This document shows, piece after piece, positions 9,848 to 17,581 of a stretch of DNA of 64,000 nt. The stretch covers positions 434,001 through 498,000 of the forward strand of contig NZ_QXEC01000001.1 of the NCBI RefSeq assembly GCF_003583405.1, written 5' to 3'. Origin of the DNA: Micromonospora radicis (GTDB lineage Bacteria; Actinomycetota; Actinomycetes; Mycobacteriales; Micromonosporaceae). The notes beneath the pieces were generated by a model. It was not told where the DNA came from and did not search any database. It saw nothing but the letters and a program-made list of their open reading frames with translations. The stretch's first letter is position 1. Each line of letters starts with the position of its first letter. Made by a program: the position numbers and the translations under genes.

Positions 9848-11401
9848 TCAGGCGCTGCCGTCGCGGTCGGGTCCGCCCCGGCCACCGGCGACCGCACCGG
9901 TCACCGCACGCCGGTCGGCTGCGGTGGTGTCGCCCGCCGCTGCCGTCTCGGCGTCGTCGGTCTCGGTGGGGGAGTCCGGTCCGGTCTGCGTGGCCCGGGT
10001 GCGGGTGGACAGCCGCCAGGTCCGGTACGCCAGCAGGAAGCCCAGGGTCAGCAGGCCGGCGTCGATCCAGAGACTGCGGCTCAGGCCCAGCGCGGAGCGG
10101 CTCGGGTCGTTCTCGGCGGTGGCCAGGTAGACGCCGCCGACGACGACCACACTCACCACACTGGCCAGCAGCGTCCCGGTGGAGACCAGCGCGGACAACG
10201 CGGCGGCGTAGCGCGGGCCGACGGCGGCCGCGGTCTGCTCCACCAGCGTGCTGAACCCGGCCGCCATGCCCGCGCCGGCCACCAGCAGCAGTGCCGACAC
10301 CACCGGGATCGGCCAGCCGCCGGCGACCACGACCGCCAGGGCGGCCAGCGCGGCGGCGAAGACCAGCAGGCCGGCGACCGGGAGGGGGCGGTGCAGCTGC
10401 TTGGGCAGCCGCGTCCAGGTCAGACTCACCGCCGCGAACCCCACCGGGTACGGGATGAACATCAGGCCCGCCTGTAGCGGGGTGTAGCCCAGGCCGTTCT
10501 GCACGTGCAGGGTGAGCGGGAACAGCACCCCGGCGAAGGCGAAGTTGAGGATGCAGCAGGCCAGCAGCCCGGACTTCACGCCACGGGGGCGTAGCGCTTC
10601 GATCTCCAGCACGGGTTGGCCACCACGGGCGGCCAGTCGTAGCTCGTACAGCACGAAGAGCACCAGGCCGACGGTGCCGGCGGCGACGCTGCCCAGGGCC
10701 CAGGCCGGCCAGCCCTGTTCGCGGCCGAAGACCAGCGGGGCGACCACCGCGCCCATCGAGGTGGCGAGCAGGACGATGCCGAGGATGTCCGGCCGGAACC
10801 GCCCGGTGGGGGTGTGTCCCGGCAGGTAGCGCGGCGCCGCCGCCAGCAGGGCCAGGCCGATCGGTACGTTGACCAGGAAGGCGGCTCGCCAGCCGCTGCC
10901 GAGCAGGTCGGCGCTGACGATCACGCCGCCGGCGATCTGACCGGCGGCGACCCCGAGGGCGAGGACCATCGAGTAGAGCCCGATCGCCCGGGCCCTTGCG
11001 GTGCCGGTGAAGACGACCTGGATGACCGAGAGGACCTGGGGGACCATCATGGCGCCGAAGGCGCCCTGCAGGAGGCGGGCGGCGACCAGCGTGCCGGCGG
11101 TCGGGGCGATGCCGCAGAGCAGGGAGCTGACCGTGAAGCCGGTCAGCCCGATCATGAACAGTCGGCGGTGTCCCACGTCGCCGCCGAGGCGCGCGCCGGT
11201 GACCACGAGCACCGCGAACATCAACGTGTACCCGGACAGGATGAGCTGTAGGACCGCACCCGAGGTGTTCAGGTCGTCCTGGATGGTCTTGGTGGCGACG
11301 GCGACGATGGAGTTGTCCATCGTCGCCATGATCTGCGCCACCAGGAGGATGAGCAGCACCAACCGGGCGCCACGCGGCTGGCTGTCGTCCGCAGCGGACA
11401 T
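9848..11401 (-). CDS. DHA2-family MFS drug/proton antiporter
   Basis: This 517-residue protein has many hydrophobic segments, consistent with the 14-helix EmrB/QacA (DHA2) type. TM1 is followed by QIMATMDNSIVAVA. A loop motif A-like GARLGGDVGHRRLF sits after TM2, and LVAARLLQGAFGAMMVPQ is typical of this subfamily in TM4. It would export a hydrophobic compound from the cell by proton antiport. The ATG has a good GAGGAGCG ribosome binding site 5-6 nt upstream. It converges on the terminal NRPS module and is separated by a long gap from a divergent MarR regulator, so self-resistance or product export is a reasonable inference. The C-terminal about 40 residues are hydrophilic, rich in Asp, Thr and Ala. 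Confidence 0.92.
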   Translation of the reverse strand: MSAADDSQPRGARLVLLILLVAQIMATMDNSIVAVATKTIQDDLNTSGAVLQLILSGYTLMFAVLVVTGARLGGDVGHRRLFMIGLTGFTVSSLLCGIAPTAGTLVAARLLQGAFGAMMVPQVLSVIQVVFTGTARARAIGLYSMVLALGVAAGQIAGGVIVSADLLGSGWRAAFLVNVPIGLALLAAAPRYLPGHTPTGRFRPDILGIVLLATSMGAVVAPLVFGREQGWPAWALGSVAAGTVGLVLFVLYELRLAARGGQPVLEIEALRPRGVKSGLLACCILNFAFAGVLFPLTLHVQNGLGYTPLQAGLMFIPYPVGFAAVSLTWTRLPKQLHRPLPVAGLLVFAAALAALAVVVAGGWPIPVVSALLLVAGAGMAAGFSTLVEQTAAAVGPRYAAALSALVSTGTLLASVVSVVVVGGVYLATAENDPSRSALGLSRSLWIDAGLLTLGFLLAYRTWRLSTRTRATQTGPDSPTETDDAETAAAGDTTAADRRAVTGAVAGGRGGPDRDGSA

Positions 11402-12167
11402 CGACGCTCCTCGTCGGAGAAGATGGCGGGGTTCGGGTCAGTGGTAGAGGCTTCCGTGCCGACGGTGACTCTGCAACTACGTGGCGGTGGGTGTCGCGGG
11501 TCGCGCGGGGCTCGGCGTGTCGCCGCCGGTGCCGGACGGGATCCGCGGTCGCCTGCTCCGCGTCGCCGCCGCGGCGACCGGTCCGAATGCGGGCATGGGC
11601 TTGCCGACCTCCGAGCCGTCCGGCGGGTTGTGAACATCGGTTGAATGGCGACCACCGCAACCTACATAGCATTCTCTCGGGTGACAACAGTCAATTCCTC
11701 GACGACGTGCCGCTGGATCAGGCTCGCGGATCGTGGGGAGATAAGTCCTGATTGGATCCGCTATGTTCGCCAGGGGCCGGCGCCCTGTGGCGAGTTCGTT
11801 GCAGGTGTGCACGGATCGATGTTAGGCTGCCGCAAGCCTTCGTCGATCGTCGGCGGCCGACCATTCTCCGCGGCTGTTCGGCAACAGTTGGCTTTCTCTG
11901 CTATGTGCCGGCGAATGATTATCCGCTTCGCCAATGGCCGATCGCGTCGCTGTGCCGGACGGTTTCTCGGCGGCCCGGGTAGTCGGCTGCGCGGTGGGCC
12001 GCCGGGCACGAACGGTAGGAGGCGAGACTCCGCGTCGGCGCCGCCGGTGCCGGTCGAAGGCGTTTCGCGTCGCCCGGCTTCGGCGGGCCGTGATCACCTC
12101 TGGTAGTGATGTGGTCGCCAACCGAGTCGGGTGCCCGGCCCCGGAACATAATGTGCCAGCATGGGGC
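11402..12167. promoter_or_regulatory. 766-bp gene-free divergent region between exporter and MarR genes
   Basis: No credible gene was found. Open frames here (for example 11645-12106 plus) have no family resemblance and Arg-rich or mixed codon use. The stretch around 11640-11760 has noticeably lower GC than its surroundings and contains an inverted repeat GCGGATC/GATCCGC (11726-11732, 11755-11761). A CATAAT hexamer at 12147-12152 could be the -10 of the MarR gene. The region must hold the promoters of both divergent genes; MarR operator sites are likely but unproven. Confidence 0.5.
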
Positions 12168-12686
12168 ATGACCACCCAGTCGGAGTCGTCGGTGATCACG
12201 GAGCGTGACAGTGTCGAGTCGGCCGACGAGTTCGTCGGCGCGCTCGTCTCGCTGAGCCGGATGATGGTCGCCGTCGCCATGCGGACACTGGCGCGCATCG
12301 ACGCCGACGTCACGCTGCAACAGTTCCGGACACTGGTGGTTCTGGTACCCGGCCCGCAGCGGGTGATCGATCTGGCGAAGCTGCTCGGCGTGCAGTCGTC
12401 CACCGCCACCCGGATGTGCGACCGGCTGGTCCGCAAGGGACTGGTGGCACGGCACGAACGCGTCGAGGACCGCCGGGCCGCCTGGGTCGGGTTGACCTCC
12501 GCGGGTAAGGATCTGGTCGGGCGGGGGATGCGGGAACGGCAACGGGAACTCGAACGGATTCTCGCCGACGTACGCCTCGAAGAGCCCGCGCTGCCCGCCG
12601 CCGCGTTGGTCGCCGTGCTTCGCGCCGCCGGTGAACTCACCGACGGCGCCTGGTGGCAGCAGTGGAAGGAATCGGTGGCCGAGTAG
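12168..12686 (+). CDS. MarR-family transcriptional regulator
   Basis: The chosen ATG gives 172 residues, the usual MarR length; the frame is open further upstream but that part is not MarR-like. Helices with LQQFRTLVVLVPGPQRVIDLAKLLGVQSSTATRMCDRL form the winged helix-turn-helix, and the wing contains HERVEDRRAAWVGLTSAGKDL, matching the family's DxRxxxxxLTxxG wing signature. MarR proteins bind palindromic operators as dimers and usually release DNA on binding small aromatic or lipophilic ligands. It is divergent from the DHA2 exporter, a common regulator/pump arrangement, so control of that pump (and perhaps itself) is the natural inference. The last residues, WWQQWKESVAE, are hydrophilic. 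Confidence 0.88.
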   Translation: MTTQSESSVITERDSVESADEFVGALVSLSRMMVAVAMRTLARIDADVTLQQFRTLVVLVPGPQRVIDLAKLLGVQSSTATRMCDRLVRKGLVARHERVEDRRAAWVGLTSAGKDLVGRGMRERQRELERILADVRLEEPALPAAALVAVLRAAGELTDGAWWQQWKESVAE

Positions 12687-12757
12687 CCCGGTCCGCGGCG
12701 CCGACGTTGCCCCGGGCGGTACCGGACGAACGTCGGGCACCCCTGCCGGCGAGCGGA

Positions 12758-13417
12758 TCAGACGGTGACGCGGGCGGCGGGCTGCCGGGCCGCCGGTGCG
12801 GACCGGGGCGCGACGGTACGGGGCCGCCCGGCCTCGGCCGGCGTGACGTCGACCAGTGCCGCGCCGTCCCGGGACACCCCCAGTTGGGCGAGCGCCTCGT
12901 CGTGGCTGTCGAAGATCGGGAAGACCCCGGCGAGTTTCATGGTGTGCAGTACGGTGCGGATGAACCTCGACGGTGCGGCCAGGCAGAGCCGCCCACCACG
13001 GTCGCGTACGTCGCGGTGGGCCCGTACCAGCAGGCCCAGCCCGGCGGAGTCGATGACCTGGACCCGGGTCAGGTCCACCACGACCGTTCCGCCCACGTCG
13101 AGGGCGGTGCGCAGCGCGACGCGCAGCGCGTCACCGGCGTCCGGGGCGACGTCGGTCACCGTCACCTCGGCCACCTGCTCGACCCCGACCCCGCCCACCG
13201 GGCGGTCGTCGTCGGGTGGGGTGCTGCCGGCCGGCAGGGTGCTGCACCGCGGGCAACGGTGCGGACCGGTCGCGAACGGGGAACCGCTCCAGCCGTGGTC
13301 GGAGACCAGGGTCCAGACGACCTCGGCGTCGGGCAGTACACAGGCGGTGCCGGTGGTGGTCTCGCCGCACACGTCGCAGATCAGGGTCATCAGATTGTCG
13401 TCCGGTACGACGGTCAT
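12758..13417 (-). CDS. STAS-domain anti-sigma factor antagonist with N-terminal zinc-ribbon-like segment
   Basis: This 219-residue protein starts at ATG 13417 behind GAGAGGAAG. The C-terminal two thirds is a STAS domain: VVVDLTRVQVIDSAGLGLLVRAHRDV contains the DSAG loop whose Ser is the phosphorylation site in SpoIIAA/RsbV-type antagonists. The first about 60 residues carry CDVCGETTTG and, later, HRCPRCS, i.e. two CxxC pairs compatible with a small zinc ribbon. The role would be partner switching with an anti-sigma kinase. No such kinase is adjacent. The C-terminal tail is Ala/Pro/Arg-rich and probably disordered. It is the last of three minus-strand genes whose neighbours encode a GlsB-like membrane protein and a second STAS protein. 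The zinc-ribbon plus STAS fusion is unusual and its function is unknown. Confidence 0.85.
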   Translation of the reverse strand: MTVVPDDNLMTLICDVCGETTTGTACVLPDAEVVWTLVSDHGWSGSPFATGPHRCPRCSTLPAGSTPPDDDRPVGGVGVEQVAEVTVTDVAPDAGDALRVALRTALDVGGTVVVDLTRVQVIDSAGLGLLVRAHRDVRDRGGRLCLAAPSRFIRTVLHTMKLAGVFPIFDSHDEALAQLGVSRDGAALVDVTPAEAGRPRTVAPRSAPAARQPAARVTV

Positions 13418-13503
13418 CCTGCTTCCTCTCCGGTGCCGCGCCGGCTCTGGCGGGGACACGGGCTCGGGGGCGACGGGCGGCTGCGCCGTCGCCGGGCAGA
13501 CGA

Positions 13504-13773
13504 TCAGCGGGAGTCGGAGCGTTCCTTGCCGGCGGTGGCGGCCACGATCACCACGCCGACCGCGGCGAGACCGGCCTGGACGACCAGGCCCAGCAGGCTG
13601 AACCCACGGACCCCGACGAGCCAGGCGCTGATCGCGCCCAGCAGTGCGGCGGCGGCGCCGATGGTCATGGTGAGCCATAGCGGGACGCCCGACCGGCCGG
13701 GGACGGCGAGTCGGCCGAGCGCGCCGACGGCGAGGCCGACGGCGAGGGCCGCGACGATCCCGGCGACGGTCAT
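13504..13773 (-). CDS. GlsB/YeaQ/YmgE-family (transglycosylase-associated) small membrane protein
   Basis: This 89-residue hydrophobic protein has three predicted transmembrane segments. It carries the Gly-rich signature GALGRLAVPGR after the first helix, as in the GlsB/YeaQ/YmgE stress-associated family. The ATG at 13773 has GAGGAGCAG upstream. It is related to the protein encoded at 17169-17435, with the same GALGRLxVPGR and LTMxIG motifs, so the locus carries two copies on either side of the two-component system. The molecular function of this family is not established; association with general or envelope stress is known only by expression. Grouping with STAS proteins suggests a stress regulon. 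Confidence 0.85.
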   Translation of the reverse strand: MTVAGIVAALAVGLAVGALGRLAVPGRSGVPLWLTMTIGAAAALLGAISAWLVGVRGFSLLGLVVQAGLAAVGVVIVAATAGKERSDSR

Positions 13774-13801
13774 CCTGCTCCTCGGTGCGGTGTCTGCGGT
13801 G

Positions 13802-14263
13802 TCAGGTCCGGACGGGCACGGCCGCGCGGCCGAACGCCGCCGCGCGGCCGGCGACACCGTGCGGCGGGCCGGCGGTCGACGGCGCGACGGCCTCCGTGGA
13901 CGCCGTCGGTGCCTTGGTGGACGCCGCCGGTGCCTCGACGGGGGCGGTCGTGTTGTCGGTGTGCACCGGCAGGATCTGGTCCAACCGGGCGGTCTGCAGG
14001 ATGCGGGCGATGCGCGGGTTGGGGTTGCGGAGCGCCAGCAGGCCACCGCTGCGCACCAGCCGGCGGTGCACGTCGAGCAGCAGGCCGATGGCTGCGGCGT
14101 CGATGTGCCGACAACCGGAGAGGTCGATCGTCACCTGTCTCGGGTGGAGCGCGAGCAGCTGGTCGAAGACCGCGCCGGTCTCCGGCAGGCAGGCCAGGTC
14201 GAACTCGGTGATGGCCACCTCCACCAGTGGCACGGTGCACTCGGGGCCTCGTGGCGTGGTCAC
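13802..14263 (-). CDS. STAS-domain protein (anti-sigma factor antagonist-like)
   Basis: This 153-residue protein starts at GTG 14263 with GGAGGGGG seven bases upstream. Residues 10-105 form a STAS fold: QVTIDLSGCRHIDAAAIGLLLDVHRRL gives the conserved strand-loop-helix. The loop reads DAAA where classical antagonists have DSxG, so the phosphorylatable Ser is absent. It may therefore be a constitutively active antagonist or a phosphate-independent scaffold; this is inference. The last about 45 residues, rich in Ala, Pro and Thr, look disordered. It is the first gene of the minus-strand group that continues with the GlsB-like protein 28 bp downstream. Confidence 0.85.
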   Translation of the reverse strand: MTTPRGPECTVPLVEVAITEFDLACLPETGAVFDQLLALHPRQVTIDLSGCRHIDAAAIGLLLDVHRRLVRSGGLLALRNPNPRIARILQTARLDQILPVHTDNTTAPVEAPAASTKAPTASTEAVAPSTAGPPHGVAGRAAAFGRAAVPVRT

Positions 14264-14416
14264 GTCGGTGCCCCCTCCCTGCTGTCCCGAGGTCGGCTCT
14301 CACCCTGCCCAGCGGGGTTGGCAGGCACCGCGCGGACGTATGACAGTTGCGTGACAAAACCCCCGTATGCCGGTGGCGATTGGCTGGTCGGCGGGGGCTT
14401 GGGGATGATTCCGGGT

Positions 14417-15100
14417 ATGACAGCGGTACTGGTGATCGAGGACGACGACCGGATCCGGCTGGCGTTACTGCTCGCCCTGGAGGACGAGGGCTACGACGCC
14501 CAGGGGGCGGCGACCGCCGAGGAGGGGCTGCGCGCGCAACGCCGGAACCCGGCCGACTATGTCCTCGTCGACCTGATGCTGCCCGGAATCGACGGCTTCG
14601 AGTGCATCCGTCAGCTGCGGCGGGACGACGACGTGCCGATCGTCGTGGTCAGCGCCCGTGACGACACGCACGACATCGTCGCCGCGCTCGAGGCCGGCGC
14701 CGACGACTACGTGGTCAAGCCGGTCGCGATCAAGGAGCTGACCGCGAGGTTGCGCGCGCTGCGCCGCCGCGCCCGCACCGTCACCCCGGCGGAGGAGCCG
14801 GTCCCGGTGTACGCCTTCGGCGACCTGGAGGTCAGCCCCGAAGCGGGGGAGGTACGCCGCTCGGGTGAGCCGGTGGCGGTCACCCGTACCGAGTTCCGGC
14901 TGCTCTGCGAGTTGGTCGAGCACGCCGGACGGGTGCTCTCCCGACAGCAGCTGCTCAGCCGCGTCTGGGGGTACGACACCGGCGACGAGCGGCTGGTCGA
15001 CGTGCACGTGGGCCGGCTGCGCCAGAAGATCGAAGCCGATCCGGCCAATCCGAAACATCTGGTGACCCTGCGCGGGCTGGGCTACAAGTTGCAGCGATGA
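14417..15100 (+). CDS. OmpR/PhoB-family response regulator
   Basis: This 227-residue protein has an N-terminal receiver domain with the acidic pocket IEDDD near residue 8, phospho-acceptor Asp52 in VDLMLPG, the Ser of VVSARDD and Lys of VVKPV. The C-terminal winged helix (about 125-225) contains VTRTEFRLLCELVEHAGRVL and the DNA-facing DVHVGRLRQKIE. It would activate or repress target promoters when phosphorylated by the kinase whose gene overlaps its stop by 4 nt. An alternative ATG four codons upstream (14405) is possible; neither has a strong ribosome binding site. The target regulon is unknown, although the GlsB-like and GerMN genes nearby are candidates. Confidence 0.94.
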   Translation: MTAVLVIEDDDRIRLALLLALEDEGYDAQGAATAEEGLRAQRRNPADYVLVDLMLPGIDGFECIRQLRRDDDVPIVVVSARDDTHDIVAALEAGADDYVVKPVAIKELTARLRALRRRARTVTPAEEPVPVYAFGDLEVSPEAGEVRRSGEPVAVTRTEFRLLCELVEHAGRVLSRQQLLSRVWGYDTGDERLVDVHVGRLRQKIEADPANPKHLVTLRGLGYKLQR

Positions 15101-16458
15101 GACGCCTCGGACTGCGTGCCCGGGTCACCGCCGCCTTCGCCGTGGGCGCACTGCTGCTGTCGGCCTCGATGGCGCTGGTGTCCTACGAGCTGACCCGTCG
15201 TACCCTGCTCGACGAGCGGGAACGCGCCGTGGTGCGGGCGGCCTACTACGACGCGGCGGTGGTCCGTGCCGGCCTGGCGACCGAGAACCCGGACGTGGGG
15301 GAGGCGCTGCGCTCCCTCGATACCGGCACCAGCCGGCGGGCGGTGCTGTACCTCAACGGCGAGTGGTACGGCCGGGCGGCCGACAACGACGGTCTGACCG
15401 CCGCCGTTCCCGCCCGGCTGCGGGAACTGGTCACCGCGGGCGAGCCGGCGGTGCAGCGGGTCCGGGTCGACGACCATCCCGTCATGCTGGTCGGCGTGCC
15501 GTTGTCCGAGTCGGCGTCGTTCTACGAGTTCGCCTCGCTGCGGGAGTTGGAGCAGACCTTCCAGATCCTCGCGCTGGCGCTGACCGCGGTCGCCATCATG
15601 GTCGCCGGCTCCGGCGCGGCGCTCGGCTGGTACGCCACCCGGCACGGACTGCGGCCACTCACCGCCGTCGCCGACGCCGCGGAACGGATCGCCGCCGGCG
15701 ACTTCACCACCCGGCTCGCGCCGGACACGGATCCCGACCTGACCCGCCTGTCCACCTCGTTCAACCGGATGGTGGACGAGTTGGCCCAGCGCATCGACCG
15801 GGACCGGCGTTTCGCCGCCGACGTCAGTCACGAACTGCGCTCGCCCCTGCAGACCCTCGCCGCGGCGGCCAGTGTGCTGGCCCGGCGTCGGGAGAACCAG
15901 GACGAGCGGACCGCCACCGCGGCTCGACTGGTGGCCGACGAGATCGACCGGTTCCAGCAGTTGGTCAACGACCTGCTGGATCTCGCCCGCAGCGACCAGC
16001 CGGCGCATCGGGAGCCGGTCGACCTGGCCGAGTTGGCCCGGCAGGCCTGCCGCGACCGGGAACTGCCCGAGTCGATTGTGCGGCTGTCCGCCGGTACGCC
16101 GTCGACCTGGCGGGTGGACCAGCGTCGCGTCGCGCAGGTTCTGGCCAACCTGCTCGACAACGCCGAACGGTACGGGGCCGGTCCGGTCGAGGTGCGGCTG
16201 TCCCACGACGGGGACACCGGCATCATCGAGGTGGACGACGAGGGCCCGGGGGTGCCGGTGGCGGACCGCGAAGCCATCTTCGACCGCTTCGTACGCGGCC
16301 GGGCGGCCAACTACCGCGGCGGTGGTGACGGCACCGGCCTCGGGTTGGCGCTGGTGGCCCAGCACGCCGTCGCGCACGGCGGCGGCGCCTCGGTCGGTGA
16401 CCGTCCGGAGGGCGGTGCCCGGTTCCGGGTCACCCTGCCCGGGAGCGTGTCGTCGTGA
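15097..16458 (+). CDS. Membrane sensor histidine kinase (HAMP, HisKA, HATPase)
   Basis: This 453-residue protein has a first transmembrane helix at about 10-30, an extracytoplasmic sensor of about 125 residues and a second helix near 155-178. A HAMP linker follows. The HisKA box FAADVSHELRSPLQ contains the phosphorylated His245, then come N box NLLDNAERYG, G1 DDEGPGVP, F box IFDRF and G2 GTGLGLALV. The ATG overlaps the response regulator stop (ATGA), so the pair is translationally coupled. The downstream GerMN lipoprotein gene also overlaps by 4 nt; a lipoprotein co-expressed with a sensor kinase is often a modulator of signal input (as with LpqB for MtrB), an inference here. The signal is unknown. 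Confidence 0.94.
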   Translation: MRRLGLRARVTAAFAVGALLLSASMALVSYELTRRTLLDERERAVVRAAYYDAAVVRAGLATENPDVGEALRSLDTGTSRRAVLYLNGEWYGRAADNDGLTAAVPARLRELVTAGEPAVQRVRVDDHPVMLVGVPLSESASFYEFASLRELEQTFQILALALTAVAIMVAGSGAALGWYATRHGLRPLTAVADAAERIAAGDFTTRLAPDTDPDLTRLSTSFNRMVDELAQRIDRDRRFAADVSHELRSPLQTLAAAASVLARRRENQDERTATAARLVADEIDRFQQLVNDLLDLARSDQPAHREPVDLAELARQACRDRELPESIVRLSAGTPSTWRVDQRRVAQVLANLLDNAERYGAGPVEVRLSHDGDTGIIEVDDEGPGVPVADREAIFDRFVRGRAANYRGGGDGTGLGLALVAQHAVAHGGGASVGDRPEGGARFRVTLPGSVSS

Positions 16459-17033
16459 CCGCCGTACGCACCGTGCGGGGCGTCCTGGCGGCCACCCTGC
16501 TCGCCCTGGTCACCGCCTGCGGGGTGCCGGGTGAGGACCGGCCCCGCACGGTCACCCCGCCGCCCGGCCCGTTCCCGTACACCGCGACCGCCATGCCCAC
16601 CGCCGCCGAGACCGGTGCGGTGACCGAGATGCTCTACTTCACCCGGGAGGACCGGCTGGTGCCGGTGATCCGCCGGATCGACGAGGTCCCCGAGGCCGAC
16701 GCCCAACTGCGTGACCTGCTGGCCGGGCCCACTCCGGCCGAACGTGACGACGGACTGACCAGCGCCCTGCCGGGTGCGCTGAGCAATGCCGTGGTCGAAC
16801 TGGTCGAGGGGCAGGCCGCGGTCACCGTCGCACCGGCCGCCGCGGAGACCGGCCGCATCGACGAACTGCTCGCGTACGGGCAGATCGTCTGTACGCTCAC
16901 CGCCCGCACCGATGTGACCGCCGTGCGCTTCCTGCGCGACGGTGTCCCGCTGAGCGTTCCCCGGGCCGACTCCTCGCTGTCGTCGGAGCCACTCACCGCG
17001 GCCGACTACGCGGCACTGATCAGCCCGCGCTGA
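16455..17033 (+). CDS. GerMN-domain lipoprotein
   Basis: This 192-residue protein starts at GTG 16455, overlapping the kinase stop (GTGA). A signal peptide with lipobox LVTAC (Cys about 22) predicts attachment to the outer face of the cytoplasmic membrane. The rest fits one GerMN domain: YFTREDRLVPVIRRI, a segment LRDLLAGPTPAE typical of the family (LLxGPxxxE), then a VTVAPAAAETG strand and an IVCTLT strand. GerMN domains occur in GerM and LpqB. It is the third gene of the two-component operon and could modulate the sensor. It lacks the C-terminal beta-propeller of LpqB, so it is not an LpqB orthologue by length. Confidence 0.86.
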   Translation: MTAVRTVRGVLAATLLALVTACGVPGEDRPRTVTPPPGPFPYTATAMPTAAETGAVTEMLYFTREDRLVPVIRRIDEVPEADAQLRDLLAGPTPAERDDGLTSALPGALSNAVVELVEGQAAVTVAPAAAETGRIDELLAYGQIVCTLTARTDVTAVRFLRDGVPLSVPRADSSLSSEPLTAADYAALISPR

Positions 17034-17168
17034 GCCCCTTCATGACGGTTGTCCCGCGACGGTGTGACGGTCCCGACACAAAGCGCCCGAGGGTGGGTGG
17101 TGGAGTTTGACCGAACCACCGGTGCGGGCACCAGACTGGCGACCCGAACGCTTGGAGGGACGGCTCTC

Positions 17169-17435
17169 GTGGAAATCACCGGCTTCTTCACCGCCATCAT
17201 CATCGGCCTGATCATCGGCGCGCTCGGGCGGCTGGTCGTGCCGGGACGCCAGCGCATCCCGATCCTGCTGACCATGCTGATCGGTATCGTGGCCGCGGTC
17301 GTCGGCACGTTCGTCGCGGCCCTGCTCGGCGTGGACGACACCGCCGGCATCGACTGGATCGAACTGTTCATCCAGATCGCCTTCGCCGCGCTCGGTGTCT
17401 CCCTCGTGGCCGGCGCGTACGGCCGCCGTCGCTGA
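17169..17435 (+). CDS. GlsB/YeaQ/YmgE-family small membrane protein (paralogue)
   Basis: This 88-residue protein starts at GTG 17169, ten bases after GGAGG; the frame is open upstream but only this start gives a clean family-length protein. Three hydrophobic segments surround GALGRLVVPGR, the family signature. It closely resembles the protein at 13504-13773 and differs mainly in a loop, VDDTAGIDWIELF. The gene is monocistronic, downstream of the GerMN lipoprotein after 135 bp. Function is unknown; the family is linked to envelope or general stress. Confidence 0.86.
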   Translation: MEITGFFTAIIIGLIIGALGRLVVPGRQRIPILLTMLIGIVAAVVGTFVAALLGVDDTAGIDWIELFIQIAFAALGVSLVAGAYGRRR

Positions 17436-17581
17436 CCCCGTCCGGCACGCCGGCCCGTCCCGTCACCGGGGCGGGCCGGCGCCGTGTCGAAGAGGGGACC
17501 ACCCGGCGCACGCGGACAGCGACCACTCGTATCCTTTCCGCGAATCGTCGAGGCCGACGAGGAGAGTGGGAAGGAGAAGGT

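Noticed and set aside
11645..12106. Possible 153-codon gene in the exporter/MarR gap
   Set aside because: No ribosome binding site, no family resemblance, and the frame becomes Arg/Gly/Pro-rich near its end.
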